A stretch of DNA of 64,000 nucleotides, from positions 1-64,000 of the forward strand of contig NZ_JAGIKV010000027.1 in assembly GCF_017874615.1 (NCBI RefSeq). Direction: 5' to 3'. This document shows positions 1 through 8,420 of the stretch, piece after piece. Source of the stretch: Paenibacillus xylanexedens. Lineage in GTDB: Bacteria > Bacillota > Bacilli > Paenibacillales > Paenibacillaceae. The notes below the pieces were generated by a model that saw only the letters and a list, made by a program, of their open reading frames with translations, had not been told where the DNA came from and did not search any database. Positions within the stretch are counted from its first letter, which is position 1, and the number at the start of each line of letters is the position of its first letter. Position numbers and translations under genes: made by a program.

Positions 1-749
1 TTGAGATGCGAAAAGAAGGATTCGATGCATGCGTTATCCAGGCAGGTTGCTTTGCGAGAGTGGCTGCCCTTAATGCCGAATGCTTCTAATCGTGTATTGT
101 ACGCCTGAGACGTATATTGGAAGCCCTGATCCGAATGGAGCACGGCTTCCGAAACGTCTCTTTTTTGTGTCCATTGTTCCACCGTATCCAATACGAGTTG
201 AACGTCGTTCCGTTTAGATAACTGCCAAGCTACGATCTCGTTGTTGAACAAGTCTTGAATCACGGAAAGGTAAACGAATGCACTCCCATCCGAAATATAG
301 GTAATATCCGTCACCATTTTTTGCTGGGGTGCTGTAGCATGAAATTGGCGCTTTAGTCGATTTGGATAGATCACAGATGGCGTATAGCTGGACTTCTTCC
401 GCTTCTTGCGAATCAATGATTGGATCGATAGTTCCCGCATGATTCGATATACTTTCTTGTGATTCACGTTCAGACCCGCCTCCCACAACGCCGTTGTCAT
501 GCGAGGATAACCAAACTCTCGGTTTTCAAAATGAATAGCCATCATGTGTTCTTTGATCTCACGGTCATGTTCTTGTCTTGCGTCTCGCTGCGGCTGGGTT
601 GCTCGCCATTTATAGTAACTGGATCGGGGTATTCCTGTAATCGATAGTAGGCGTGTAATGCCATGCGAGCAGCGCAATTCATCGATGATATCGTAGTTCT
701 CCCGTTGGCTCAGCGCTTCTCCTTTACTAGATTTGGATACCGCTTTTTT
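1..749 (-). CDS. IS3-family transposase OrfB (DDE integrase domain), partial at the left edge
   Basis: This is the catalytic part of the transposase, read in the -1 frame relative to OrfA. My reading of the reverse strand gives an unbroken frame through EALSQRENYDIIDELRCSHG, the HTH_21-like segment (REFGYPRMTTALW), and the rve integrase core: the first Asp lies in MVTDITYIS and the second in LHSDQGFQYTS. The final Glu would be in NACIESFFSHL at the very edge. It has no start of its own and is made by frameshifting. The C-terminus is outside the window. Confidence 0.82.
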
Positions 750-1030
750 AAATAATCGACCTGTGCTTGAAGATAGTCTCGTTCTTCCTCCACGCTGCCA
801 AAGGCTGTACGGGGACGTCCCTTCAGTGGATTGGGCACACTGTTTTTTCGTTCATCGAACGCTTCCCCGTTTTTCCACTTTTTCACCCACACCTTCAGTT
901 GTGAACAGTTTCGAATTCCTTCGCGTTCAGCGACTACTTTGTAACTTGAAGAACCTTCGACATAGGATCTAACTGCATTCAATTTGAATTCTTCCGTATA
1001 CGTCTGAAATGTTTGCCCTTTTTTCGCCAT
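710..1030 (-). CDS. IS3-family transposase OrfA (helix-turn-helix subunit)
   Basis: A protein of 106 residues that binds the element's ends and, through frameshifting, supplies the N-terminus of the OrfAB transposase. The N-terminal half has the usual IS3 OrfA HTH_29-like pattern (YTEEFKLNAVRSYVEG, then a second helix pair). The C-terminal part is a leucine-containing coiled coil beginning around VEEERDYLQAQVDYLKK. The ATG at 1030 is chosen because GGAGGGG lies just upstream; an earlier ATG at 1114 falls in or outside the terminal repeat and has no ribosome-binding site. The stop overlaps the orfB frame. Confidence 0.85.
   Translation of the reverse strand: MAKKGQTFQTYTEEFKLNAVRSYVEGSSSYKVVAEREGIRNCSQLKVWVKKWKNGEAFDERKNSVPNPLKGRPRTAFGSVEEERDYLQAQVDYLKKRYPNLVKEKR
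743..749 (-). promoter_or_regulatory. Programmed -1 frameshift heptamer between orfA and orfB
   Basis: On the minus strand the sequence is A AAA AAG in the orfA frame, the canonical X XXY YYZ slippery heptamer. Slipping back one base joins OrfA ...VDYLKK to the orfB frame. This is the normal way IS3 elements make the OrfAB transposase. The slippage is inferred from sequence only. Confidence 0.75.
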
Positions 1031-1114
1031 AAAAATATCCCCTCCAAGTTTCACTTGAACCCCATGATAACATGAAGGTTTTTTTAAGTGTCTACTTAAA
1101 GGGGATAATACCAA

Positions 1115-1130
1115 TTAGCGGCTTTTTTTG
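1115..1130 (+). terminator. Right half of a Rho-independent terminator, apparently truncated by the IS
   Basis: The string TTAGCGGCTTTTTTTG matches the descending arm and T-run of the intact terminators at 9405, 20042 and 24404. The matching ascending arm (AAGCCGCTAA type) is missing; IS sequence stands in its place. It would have served a plus-strand gene now lying left of the element. Inference from similarity to the other terminators in this window. Confidence 0.5.
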
Positions 1131-1155
1131 TTATCCATGGAAGTGGACGGGTAGT

Positions 1156-2124
1156 CTATTTTATTGGAGTGTTATTAGAGCTTTGCACAGAACGTACACG
1201 ATTGACTAAATAAATGCCGACTGACACGAACAGTAATGCGACCAGATTTTTCAGTTCCAAGATCGTTTCCCCCAGAAATAACGCTGATAATAAAGCTCCA
1301 AATACAGGGATTAGGAAGTTATAGACAGACACTCTTCCGACCTTGTTATACTTGAGAAGCATATTCCATAGACAAAATGCGACGGATGACAGCAAAGCCA
1401 AGTAGATTAAGTTACTGGTGGATTCCAAGGTGAAATGGGTCACACGACCGCCGAGTGATAGACCTAACAGCGTAAGCACCAGTCCCCCGACGAATAAGCT
1501 GACACCTGTTATGATCAGAACATCGATCGTAGCCGTGAGACGTTTTGCGTAAAGGGCTGTAACGGAAAAAACAAGTGCCGCTATAATAACGAATCCTTCC
1601 CCTGTGAATGAAAAGGAAAAAGCAAGCAGATCCGCATGGAAGTTTACGATGATTACACCAACGAACCCGAGCAAGCAACCAACGATTTTATTTCTGCTTA
1701 ATTTGTCGTTTTTATAGATGAAATGGGCCAGAACAACACTGAAAAAGGTCGTCGTTGCATTCATAATGGAGCCTTTGACACCTGTCGTATTGGCTACGCC
1801 AACGTAGAAAAACATATATTGCAAACCGGTTTGCAATATACCTAACATGATGAGGCCTGTCCACTGAGGCTTGGTTAATTGGAGCTTCTGTTTTCTAACG
1901 ATACGAGACAGGAGCAAGAGCAGCATACCCGCCAGTGTAAACCGGTATCCTGCAAATACATACTTGGAAGCAATATCTTCCGGCATTATGTTAAATGCAA
2001 TATATCCAAGTTTGATGGATGGGTACGCACTTCCCCATAACAAGCAACAAAGGCTTGCCACGAGCATGACAAAAATGGGATCACTAAATTTACTCGGTTT
2101 CTCAAGGGTATTTCTCTCTATCAC
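1156..2124 (-). CDS. EamA/DMT-family transporter
   Basis: An integral membrane protein of about 322 residues with roughly ten hydrophobic segments in two repeated EamA halves. The first half carries the family signature near CCLLWGSAYPSIKLGY; the second ends with the typical IPVFGALLSALFLGETI. DMT proteins usually export amino acids or other small metabolites, but the substrate cannot be told from sequence. I prefer a GTG start at 2124, because AGGAGAAG sits seven bases upstream; the ATG at 2142 has no ribosome-binding site and overlaps that motif. It is followed at lower coordinates by the IS element and preceded by a TetR gene on the same strand. Confidence 0.85.
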   Translation of the reverse strand: MIERNTLEKPSKFSDPIFVMLVASLCCLLWGSAYPSIKLGYIAFNIMPEDIASKYVFAGYRFTLAGMLLLLLSRIVRKQKLQLTKPQWTGLIMLGILQTGLQYMFFYVGVANTTGVKGSIMNATTTFFSVVLAHFIYKNDKLSRNKIVGCLLGFVGVIIVNFHADLLAFSFSFTGEGFVIIAALVFSVTALYAKRLTATIDVLIITGVSLFVGGLVLTLLGLSLGGRVTHFTLESTSNLIYLALLSSVAFCLWNMLLKYNKVGRVSVYNFLIPVFGALLSALFLGETILELKNLVALLFVSVGIYLVNRVRSVQSSNNTPIK

Positions 2125-2284
2125 TTTCGATCTTCTCCTCATATTTCATGTACATATGTATGTATGAATCTATTAATATCCTCACTGACCATATCACATA
2201 TCGCTAATCTTTGTAATGATAATTAATAAACCGCTCCTCGGCTGGTAAGATTATAAAGAAGGAACGGTTCATGAGGGGCTTTTG

Positions 2285-2845
2285 TTATAGATTCCTTTCT
2301 AATAAAATCCCAACTTGTTCTGCGACAATGTGAGGTTGCCGGGGTAATCCATTCGTGAAATAGGATTCCACGATACCAACGATTGCTGTACCAAAGAACG
2401 TGAGAATCACTTCTTTTGTTAGTCCTTTATTTTTCCCCTCCGTTACATTCACTTCATCCTCCAGTTCTTCAATGACGAGAGCAAGGAAGCGATTGCGGAA
2501 AAAAGGGGCTCCTTTACTCAGTAACATAGCCGAGAAAAATGAATAGTGAACTTCAAAATATTCGAACCAAAGTACATTGCTTTCTATAAAATCCAGATCG
2601 GATGCTTCCTTGCACAATCTTCGTAGTTCATCGATATGTTCTTCAATTAATTTATCCAGCAAGTCAAATTTGTCCGAATAGTGATGGTATATCGTTCTGC
2701 GGCCGACATTTGCATGATCAGAGATATCTTGCATCGTAATGGTATCAAAAGGTTTCTCGTTCATGAGTTTGATAAAAGCGGATTTGATCGCTTCCTGAGA
2801 CTTAAGTATTCTTCGATCTGTGATAGAAACGATAGCAATCACCAT
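2285..2845 (-). CDS. TetR/AcrR-family transcriptional regulator
   Basis: A DNA-binding repressor of about 187 residues. The N-terminal helix-turn-helix reads TITMQDISDHANVGRRTIY followed by HHYSDKFDLL, the standard TetR pattern. The C-terminal ligand domain resembles the TetR_C_33-like group (helical, with FFRNRFLALVIEE). The start is uncertain: a weak GGAAAGA precedes the ATG at 2845, while the frame stays open to 2896. The gene lies back to back with a cupin gene, and a long palindrome sits in the shared promoter region, so it probably represses both. Inducer unknown. Confidence 0.85.
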   Translation of the reverse strand: MVIAIVSITDRRILKSQEAIKSAFIKLMNEKPFDTITMQDISDHANVGRRTIYHHYSDKFDLLDKLIEEHIDELRRLCKEASDLDFIESNVLWFEYFEVHYSFFSAMLLSKGAPFFRNRFLALVIEELEDEVNVTEGKNKGLTKEVILTFFGTAIVGIVESYFTNGLPRQPHIVAEQVGILLERNL

Positions 2846-2947
2846 TCTTTCCAGAGAGTAATTGCACAAATGTTGTTCCTTTGCGCCATAAGGCACAGAT
2901 CGGGTTCATTTGATCCTTGCAGAGGCAGTGCAATTATTTTATATTAT

Positions 2948-2977
2948 ACACAAATGTGCGATATCGCACGTATGTGT
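2948..2977. promoter_or_regulatory. Palindromic operator for the adjacent TetR regulator
   Basis: The core GTGCGATATCGCAC (2956-2969) is a perfect 14-bp palindrome. It extends to 30 bp with two mismatched pairs, flanked by ACAC and GTGT arms. It lies in the divergent promoter region between the TetR gene and the cupin gene, where such regulators normally bind. The assignment to this TetR is by position. Confidence 0.75.
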
Positions 2978-3044
2978 GTAATCATATTTAGGTCAGCATA
3001 GGAGCAGGACGATTAATCAATAAGATCACATTGGAGGAAATAAA

Positions 3045-3452
3045 ATGGCTAAACATGAAGAAGTTAAAGATGGAGTGATATTCCCGGTAGGAGAAAAAAA
3101 TGAAGCATTTGCGCAATATTTCATAGGGCAAAGTTATCTCCAATCCTTGGTTGCTGATCCCAAAGTGAATGTTGGTGTTGGGAATGTAACGTTTGAACCG
3201 GGATGCAGAAATAACTGGCATATCCATCGCGGTGGATTTCAGTTGTTGTTAGTGACTGGTGGGGAAGGTTGGTATCAGGAAGAAGGAAAACCTGCTCAAT
3301 TCCTCAAAGCCGGCGATGTTATTGTGACTCATGATGGTGTAAAACACTGGCATGGGGCCGCAAAAGATAGTTGGTTTGAACACCTTGCGATCACTGCGGG
3401 TACACCGGAATGGTTGGAACCAGTTACAGATGAAGTTTACGGGGAGTTATAA
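3045..3452 (+). CDS. Cupin-domain protein
   Basis: A small single-domain cupin of 135 residues, cytosolic. Motif 1 reads NNWHIHRGGFQLLLVTGGEG and motif 2 reads LKAGDVIVTHDGVKHWHGA, giving the metal-binding histidines (HIH in motif 1, HWH in motif 2) and the conserved Glu/Gln region. Proteins of this shape include (R)-mandelonitrile lyase-like and quercetinase-like enzymes, often found with carboxymuconolactone decarboxylase homologues; the reaction here is not known. GGAGG lies upstream of the ATG. It is divergent from a TetR gene and shares an operator region with it, so it is likely the regulated target. Confidence 0.85.
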   Translation: MAKHEEVKDGVIFPVGEKNEAFAQYFIGQSYLQSLVADPKVNVGVGNVTFEPGCRNNWHIHRGGFQLLLVTGGEGWYQEEGKPAQFLKAGDVIVTHDGVKHWHGAAKDSWFEHLAITAGTPEWLEPVTDEVYGEL

Positions 3453-3599
3453 AATAAACGCTATGAATTGATTTATTCGAAAATGTTACTGTCTAATTTG
3501 TTAAATTAAAGGCTAATTAAGTTCAGCGAGATTGCTGATTTTATGTTGATCTGGGTGCCATCACTGCACATTTATGTATGCTTGGAGAAATTTCCAGAA

Positions 3600-3635
3600 T
3601 GAAAACGCTTGTCAAATTGAAAATAATATGATAAT
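3600..3635 (+). promoter_or_regulatory. Promoter of the ribose operon with an overlapping cre-like site
   Basis: TTGTCA at 3609-3614 and GATAAT at 3630-3635 form a plausible sigma-A promoter with a 15-bp spacer. TGAAAACGCTTGTCA at 3600-3614 resembles a CcpA cre site with one extra base in the right half. Both are read by eye; promoter use and CcpA binding are inferred. Confidence 0.5.
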
Positions 3636-3643
3636 TTAATTTC

Positions 3644-3657
3644 TGTAACCGGTTACA
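3644..3657. promoter_or_regulatory. Probable RbsR operator upstream of rbsR
   Basis: TGTAACCGGTTACA is a perfect 14-bp palindrome with the central CG step expected of a LacI-family operator. It lies between the putative -10 box and the rbsR ribosome-binding site, a position that would block initiation. Autoregulation by RbsR is the natural reading. Confidence 0.75.
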
Positions 3658-3675
3658 CATAGAGGAGAGCAACTT

Positions 3676-4665
3676 ATGACAACAATTAAAGACGTAGCTC
3701 AACTGGCTGGCGTATCTGTAGCCACCGTATCCAGGGTCATTAATGATAGAGGTTATGTTCATGCGGACACACGCAAAAAAGTGGAAGATGCTGTGAAGGC
3801 GCTTAACTTTTCGCCGAATGAAGTGGCCCGCTCATTATATAAGCGTAAATCCAAACTGATTGGCCTATTATTACCGGATATTACGAACCCGTACTTCCCG
3901 CAGTTGGCCCGCGGCGTAGAGGACCGGATGCAGGAGCAGGATTATAGACTGATATTTGGAAATAGTGATGAGGATGAACGGAAGGAGCAGGATTACATCC
4001 AGACGTTTATCCAGAACAATGTGGTCGGTGTGATCTCTTCAACGAACTATCCTCATTCTTCAATATATGAAAACCTGAAGATTCCCGTCGTGTTTCTGGA
4101 CAGAACTTCACTGGATCGTCCATCCGTGTATGCGGATGGTAGGGAAGGTGGAAGACTAGCTGCAAGGGAGATTATCAAACGCGGCAGTCGCCGGATCACA
4201 GTTATGCAGGGACCGTCACAGATCAGACCCGCTCAGGATCGTTTTGAAGGGGCGATTGAAATCATCCGTGATGCTGGGTTAGACTACCGGGTAATCCAGA
4301 CGACCTCATTTTCAATTAATGAGGCAAGTGTATGGGCTGAAGAATTATTCAGGAAGTATGCGGATACAGACGGGGTCATTGCGAGCAATGATATCGCAGC
4401 CATGGCAGTACTGCATGAGGCATCACGGATCGGAAGAAAGGTTCCTGATGACGTACAAGTGATTGGTTTCGATGATATTCCGATGAGCAGCCTGTTATCG
4501 CCGGCATTGTCCACCATCCGTCAGCCAGCATACGAGATGGGCAGAGAAGCGGCGGGATTACTTATCCAGCTTGTGGAACAAGCTGCAATAGAGAATAAAA
4601 ACATACAGTTGCCCGTGAGTTTCATCGAACGGGGCACTACGAGAAAGGTGAGATCAGATGGCTAA
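3676..4665 (+). CDS. rbsR: Ribose operon repressor RbsR (LacI family)
   Basis: A repressor of 329 residues controlling the ribose operon that follows. The N-terminal LacI helix-turn-helix reads TIKDVAQLAGVSVATVSRVI, with the hinge helix near residues 45-60. The rest is a periplasmic-binding-protein-like ligand domain, recognisable from LIGLLLPDITNPYFPQLARG and VQVIGFDDIPMSSLLSPALS. A 14-bp palindrome lies just upstream. The stop overlaps the rbsK start by eight bases, so the two are translationally coupled. Assignment rests on the family plus the complete rbs operon downstream. Confidence 0.92.
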   Translation: MTTIKDVAQLAGVSVATVSRVINDRGYVHADTRKKVEDAVKALNFSPNEVARSLYKRKSKLIGLLLPDITNPYFPQLARGVEDRMQEQDYRLIFGNSDEDERKEQDYIQTFIQNNVVGVISSTNYPHSSIYENLKIPVVFLDRTSLDRPSVYADGREGGRLAAREIIKRGSRRITVMQGPSQIRPAQDRFEGAIEIIRDAGLDYRVIQTTSFSINEASVWAEELFRKYADTDGVIASNDIAAMAVLHEASRIGRKVPDDVQVIGFDDIPMSSLLSPALSTIRQPAYEMGREAAGLLIQLVEQAAIENKNIQLPVSFIERGTTRKVRSDG

Positions 4666-5536
4666 AATATGTGTAATTGGAAGCAGTTCAATGGATCTGG
4701 TTGTTACTTCGTCAAGACGGCCGGGAGCGGGGGAAACCGTTCTTGGCGATAGCTTCAAAACAGTTCCTGGTGGCAAAGGAGCCAATCAGGCTGTTGCCGC
4801 TGCACGACTGGGTGCCGAGGTTGCGATGATCGGCCGGGTAGGCGACGATGCTTTTGGCAAAGATATTGTAGAGAACTTTAGAGCAAATGCTGTAAATACG
4901 CAAAATGTGAAACCGGTTACACATTTAGAAAGTGGAACGGCTCATATCATTCTGGCAGAAGGTGATAATAGTATCGTAGTGGTTGAAGCGGCGAATCGGG
5001 AAGTCACTCCTGCATATGTCGATGAAGCAGCTGAAGTGATCCGCGATGCAGATATCGTATTAATTCAGCAGGAAATTCCGGAGGAAACGGTTGTGCATGT
5101 GAGTGCATTGTGTGCAAAATTCGGAACACCGCTGCTGCTTAATCCCGCTCCGGCAAGAACATTGCCGCAAGAAGTGATCGACAATGCCGCATATATCACG
5201 CCGAACGAGCATGAAGCCGAGATTTTGTTTCAGGGCATGAGTCCGGCACAGGCATTACGTCAGTATCCTAACAAGTTGTTCATCACGGAGGGCAGTAAAG
5301 GTGTACGTTACTTTGATGGCACTGAGGAAATTCTAGTCCCAACTTATAAAGTTGAGGCTGTCGATACTACGGGGGCAGGGGATACGTTCAACGCCGCATT
5401 TGCAGTTGCTTTGGCTGAAGGAAAAGCGTTGCAAGAGAGTATACGCTTCGCCAATCGGGCTGCATCGTTGTCCGTCACCAAGTTCGGAGCGCAGGGCGGC
5501 ATGCCGACGCGTGATGAAGTAGAGGAGAGCTTGTAA
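4658..5536 (+). CDS. rbsK: Ribokinase RbsK
   Basis: A PfkB-family sugar kinase of 292 residues that phosphorylates ribose with ATP to ribose 5-phosphate in the cytoplasm. The N-terminal substrate-binding signature is GGKGANQAVAAARLG (about residues 38-52). The C-terminal catalytic signature is DTTGAGDTFNAAFA, with the catalytic Asp in GAGD. Length is normal for the family. It overlaps rbsR by eight bases and shares its last base with the rbsD start. A near copy of the RbsR operator lies inside the gene at 4908-4921. Confidence 0.93.
   Translation: MAKICVIGSSSMDLVVTSSRRPGAGETVLGDSFKTVPGGKGANQAVAAARLGAEVAMIGRVGDDAFGKDIVENFRANAVNTQNVKPVTHLESGTAHIILAEGDNSIVVVEAANREVTPAYVDEAAEVIRDADIVLIQQEIPEETVVHVSALCAKFGTPLLLNPAPARTLPQEVIDNAAYITPNEHEAEILFQGMSPAQALRQYPNKLFITEGSKGVRYFDGTEEILVPTYKVEAVDTTGAGDTFNAAFAVALAEGKALQESIRFANRAASLSVTKFGAQGGMPTRDEVEESL
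4908..4921. promoter_or_regulatory. Second RbsR-operator-like palindrome inside rbsK
   Basis: TGAAACCGGTTACA differs at one base from the operator at 3644-3657. It lies about 250 bases into rbsK and encodes part of NVKPVTH. It could act as an auxiliary operator for looping or as a roadblock; it could also be chance. Confidence 0.4.
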
Positions 5537-5937
5537 TGAAAAGAAATGGCATGTTGAATAGTCACATTTCCAAGATTTTGTCGGATCTGGGCCATACGGA
5601 CATGATTGCGATTGCGGATGCAGGTCTGCCGGTACCGGACGGGGTACTCAAAATTGATCTGGCTCTCAAACTGGGAACACCAAGTTTTCGCGAAGTGGTG
5701 GAAGCGATCGCTGAAGATATGGTCATTGAGAAAGTCATTGTGGCTGAAGAGATTTGCGAAGGCAATCCCGTAGCCATGCAATTCATCACAGAGAAATTCG
5801 GGGTAGAAGCAATCGATGCTTCCGTCAGCCACGAACAATTCAAAGCATTAACACGGCAGGTGAAAGCTGTTATCCGCACAGGTGAAGCCACACCTTATGC
5901 CAATTGCATTTTACAATCGGGAGTCCATTTCGGTTAA
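5536..5937 (+). CDS. rbsD: D-ribose pyranase RbsD
   Basis: A cytoplasmic mutarotase of 133 residues that converts beta-pyranose to beta-furanose ribose, the form used by ribokinase. The family's catalytic His is at residue 20 (LSDLGHTDMIAIADAGLP), followed by the conserved PVPDGVLKIDLAL segment, and the C-terminus carries the typical TGEATPYANCILQSGV. Length matches the family. The ATG shares one base with the rbsK stop, indicating tight coupling. Confidence 0.94.
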   Translation: MKRNGMLNSHISKILSDLGHTDMIAIADAGLPVPDGVLKIDLALKLGTPSFREVVEAIAEDMVIEKVIVAEEICEGNPVAMQFITEKFGVEAIDASVSHEQFKALTRQVKAVIRTGEATPYANCILQSGVHFG

Positions 5938-5951
5938 AAGGAGGTTGCGTA

Positions 5952-7433
5952 ATGCACATTCAGATGCAAGACATTTATAAAGCGTTTGGAACGAATCAGG
6001 TGCTGAGCGGAGTGGATTTTGAACTAAAGGATGGTGAAGTTCATGCCCTGATGGGGGAGAATGGAGCCGGCAAATCCACGCTGATGAACATCCTGATTGG
6101 TCTTCATCAGCGTGATCAGGGAACCATCACCATAGACGGAGAAGAAAACTATTTTGCAAGTCCGAAGGAAGCCGAGAAACTGGGGATCACATTCATACAT
6201 CAGGAGCTGAACGTATGGCCTGAAATGACGGTGCTGGATAATCTCTTTATTGGTAAGGAACTGACATCATCATTCGGATTGCTCAATACAAGACAAATGA
6301 GAGCGCTTGCCAAAGAACAGTTCGCCAAGCTTTCCGTAGACATACCACTGGAACGTCCTGCGGGAGAGTGCTCTGTCGGGCAGCAACAGATGATCGAGAT
6401 TGCCAAAGCGCTAATGACAGATGCCAAGGTCATCATTATGGACGAGCCAACAGCAGCACTTACGGAGCGTGAGATCCAGAAGCTGTTTGGTGTAATCAGC
6501 TCGCTGAAGAAGGAAGGCGTATCCATCGTCTATATTTCTCACCGAATGGAGGAGATATTCACGATCTGTGACCGGATTACCATCATGCGTGACGGAAGAA
6601 CGGTAGACACACAGGCTATTCCGCAGACAAGCTTTGATGAAGTGGTGCGGAAAATGGTAGGTCGTGAACTTACCGAGCGTTATCCTGTCCGGAATCCTTC
6701 GTATGGTGAAGTTGTCCTCGAAGTAAGGAATGCAAGCAGCAAAGGTCTATTCGAGAATATTAACTTCACCGTGAGAGCGGGGGAAATACTCGGTTTCTCA
6801 GGACTCATGGGTTCTGGACGAACAGAGATCATGAGAACCATCTTTGGTTTGGATACGTTGGATAGCGGTGAAATCTTTATCCGCGGCAAAAAAGCGAACA
6901 TTCGTAAACCGGCAGATGCAGTGAAACATGGAATCGGGTTTATTACAGAAGACCGCAAGGATGAAGGGCTGGTATTAGACTTCTCTATTCGCGAGAATAT
7001 GGCGTTGCCAAATCTGTTCAGTTTCTCAAGCAAAGGTTTTATCTCAACTTCGAAAGAACAAGACTTCGTAGATACACTGATCAAACGTCTACAGATCAAA
7101 ACGCAATCCTCCGAGACGGCGGCAAGGAATCTATCCGGGGGTAACCAGCAGAAGGTGGTTATCGCGAAATGGGTAGGTATCGGACCAAGCGTGCTTATCC
7201 TCGATGAACCTACCCGAGGAGTGGATGTTGGGGCGAAGCGCGAAATCTATGAATTGATGAATGAACTTACTGACCGCGGCGTTGCAATCATCATGGTATC
7301 GTCGGAGCTACCTGAAGTGCTTGGCATGAGTGACCGGATCGCGGTTGTGCATGAGGGACACATCAGTGGCGAGGTTGCAAGGGAAGTAGCAACACAAGAA
7401 CACATTATGACATTGGCCACAGGGGGACAGTGA
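5952..7433 (+). CDS. rbsA: Ribose ABC importer ATPase RbsA
   Basis: A double ATP-binding subunit of 493 residues that powers ribose import. Domain 1 has Walker A GENGAGKSTLMN, signature SVGQQQMIEIAKAL and Walker B VIIMDEPTAAL. Domain 2 has a degenerate Walker A (GLMGSGRTEIMR), signature LSGGNQQKVVIAKW and Walker B VLILDEPTRGVDVG, the usual asymmetry of CUT2 ATPases. The ATG at 5952 is chosen because AAAGGAGG lies just upstream; the frame is open further 5', but that stretch overlaps rbsD. It is followed one base later by rbsC. Confidence 0.94.
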   Translation: MHIQMQDIYKAFGTNQVLSGVDFELKDGEVHALMGENGAGKSTLMNILIGLHQRDQGTITIDGEENYFASPKEAEKLGITFIHQELNVWPEMTVLDNLFIGKELTSSFGLLNTRQMRALAKEQFAKLSVDIPLERPAGECSVGQQQMIEIAKALMTDAKVIIMDEPTAALTEREIQKLFGVISSLKKEGVSIVYISHRMEEIFTICDRITIMRDGRTVDTQAIPQTSFDEVVRKMVGRELTERYPVRNPSYGEVVLEVRNASSKGLFENINFTVRAGEILGFSGLMGSGRTEIMRTIFGLDTLDSGEIFIRGKKANIRKPADAVKHGIGFITEDRKDEGLVLDFSIRENMALPNLFSFSSKGFISTSKEQDFVDTLIKRLQIKTQSSETAARNLSGGNQQKVVIAKWVGIGPSVLILDEPTRGVDVGAKREIYELMNELTDRGVAIIMVSSELPEVLGMSDRIAVVHEGHISGEVAREVATQEHIMTLATGGQ

Positions 7434-7434
7434 T

Positions 7435-8406
7435 ATGACAACAATGCAGGAAAACAAAACGGCTAAAAGCGGCTTCCGTTTCTCAAACGTGATACAAAAA
7501 TTGGGACCGCTGCTTGGCTTAATCATTCTTATTCTCATCGTATCGGTGTTGAATCCAAGTTTCTTGGAACCGCTTAATATCTTGAATTTATTGCGTCAAG
7601 TCTCGATTAATGCGCTGATTGCCTTTGGTATGACGTTTGTTATTCTGACGGGTGGAATTGATCTGTCGGTCGGCTCAATCCTGGCTTTATCCAGTGCTTT
7701 TGTAGCAAATATGATGTTGTCTGGTCTCGATCCGATCTTGTCCATCATTATCGGTGTAGCACTCGGTGGTGTCATGGGTATGGTGAACGGACTGATGATT
7801 ACCAAAGGTAAAATGGCTCCGTTTATCGCTACACTCGCTACCATGACCATATTCCGGGGACTAACATTGGTGTACACCAATGGTAACCCAATTACAGGCC
7901 TCGGGGATAATCTGTTGTTCCAACTGTTTGGCCGCGGTTACCTGCTGGGTATTCCGGTACCTGCAATCACGATGCTGGTTACCTTCATGATTCTGTGGAT
8001 TGTTTTGCATAAAACGGCTTTTGGCCGCAAAACGTACGCCATCGGCGGTAATGAGAAAGCCTCCATTATCTCGGGTATCAAAGTGAATCGCGTGAAAATT
8101 ATGATCTACTCCCTGACAGGTATGCTCGCTGCTCTGGCAGGTGCAATTCTGACATCTCGTTTAAATTCAGCGCAACCAACGGCAGGTACATCCTACGAGC
8201 TGGATGCAATCGCAGCAGTTGTATTGGGTGGTACAAGCCTTGCTGGAGGACGCGGACGCATCGTTGGTACACTGATCGGTGTTCTGATTATCGGCGTGTT
8301 GAATAATGGATTGAACTTGCTTGAAGTAAACTCATTTTATCAAATGGTTGTAAAAGGTATCGTCATTGCCATTGCCGTCCTGCTGGACCGCAAGAAAACA
8401 GCATAA
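7435..8406 (+). CDS. rbsC: Ribose ABC importer permease RbsC
   Basis: A membrane subunit of 323 residues of the CUT2 (BPD_transp_2) family, with about eight to ten hydrophobic segments. The family hallmark ILTGGIDLSVGSILALSSA is present near residue 70, and the EAA-like loop with AIGGNEKASIISGIKVNRVK near residue 200 would contact RbsA. It starts directly after the rbsA stop and is followed 14 bases later by rbsB, so the three transporter subunits are co-translated. Confidence 0.94.
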   Translation: MTTMQENKTAKSGFRFSNVIQKLGPLLGLIILILIVSVLNPSFLEPLNILNLLRQVSINALIAFGMTFVILTGGIDLSVGSILALSSAFVANMMLSGLDPILSIIIGVALGGVMGMVNGLMITKGKMAPFIATLATMTIFRGLTLVYTNGNPITGLGDNLLFQLFGRGYLLGIPVPAITMLVTFMILWIVLHKTAFGRKTYAIGGNEKASIISGIKVNRVKIMIYSLTGMLAALAGAILTSRLNSAQPTAGTSYELDAIAAVVLGGTSLAGGRGRIVGTLIGVLIIGVLNNGLNLLEVNSFYQMVVKGIVIAIAVLLDRKKTA

Positions 8407-8420
8407 GGAGAGAAGCGAAT

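Larger units (their letters stand above)
1..1113 (-). mobile_element. IS3-family (IS150-like) insertion sequence, cut by the left window edge
   Basis: Two overlapping minus-strand frames form an orfA/orfB transposase pair with a frameshift signal between them, the standard IS3 arrangement. The upstream end of the element lies near 1112: read on the minus strand it starts TGGTATTATCCCC, and IS3 elements usually begin with TG. The other end is outside the window, so the inverted repeats and target duplication cannot be compared. The frames are intact as far as visible, so the copy may be active. The exact right boundary is inferred. Confidence 0.85.

Noticed and set aside
5344..5838. Minus-strand frame of 164 residues across rbsK and rbsD
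   Set aside because: It crosses two coupled, well-identified genes and has no signal of its own.
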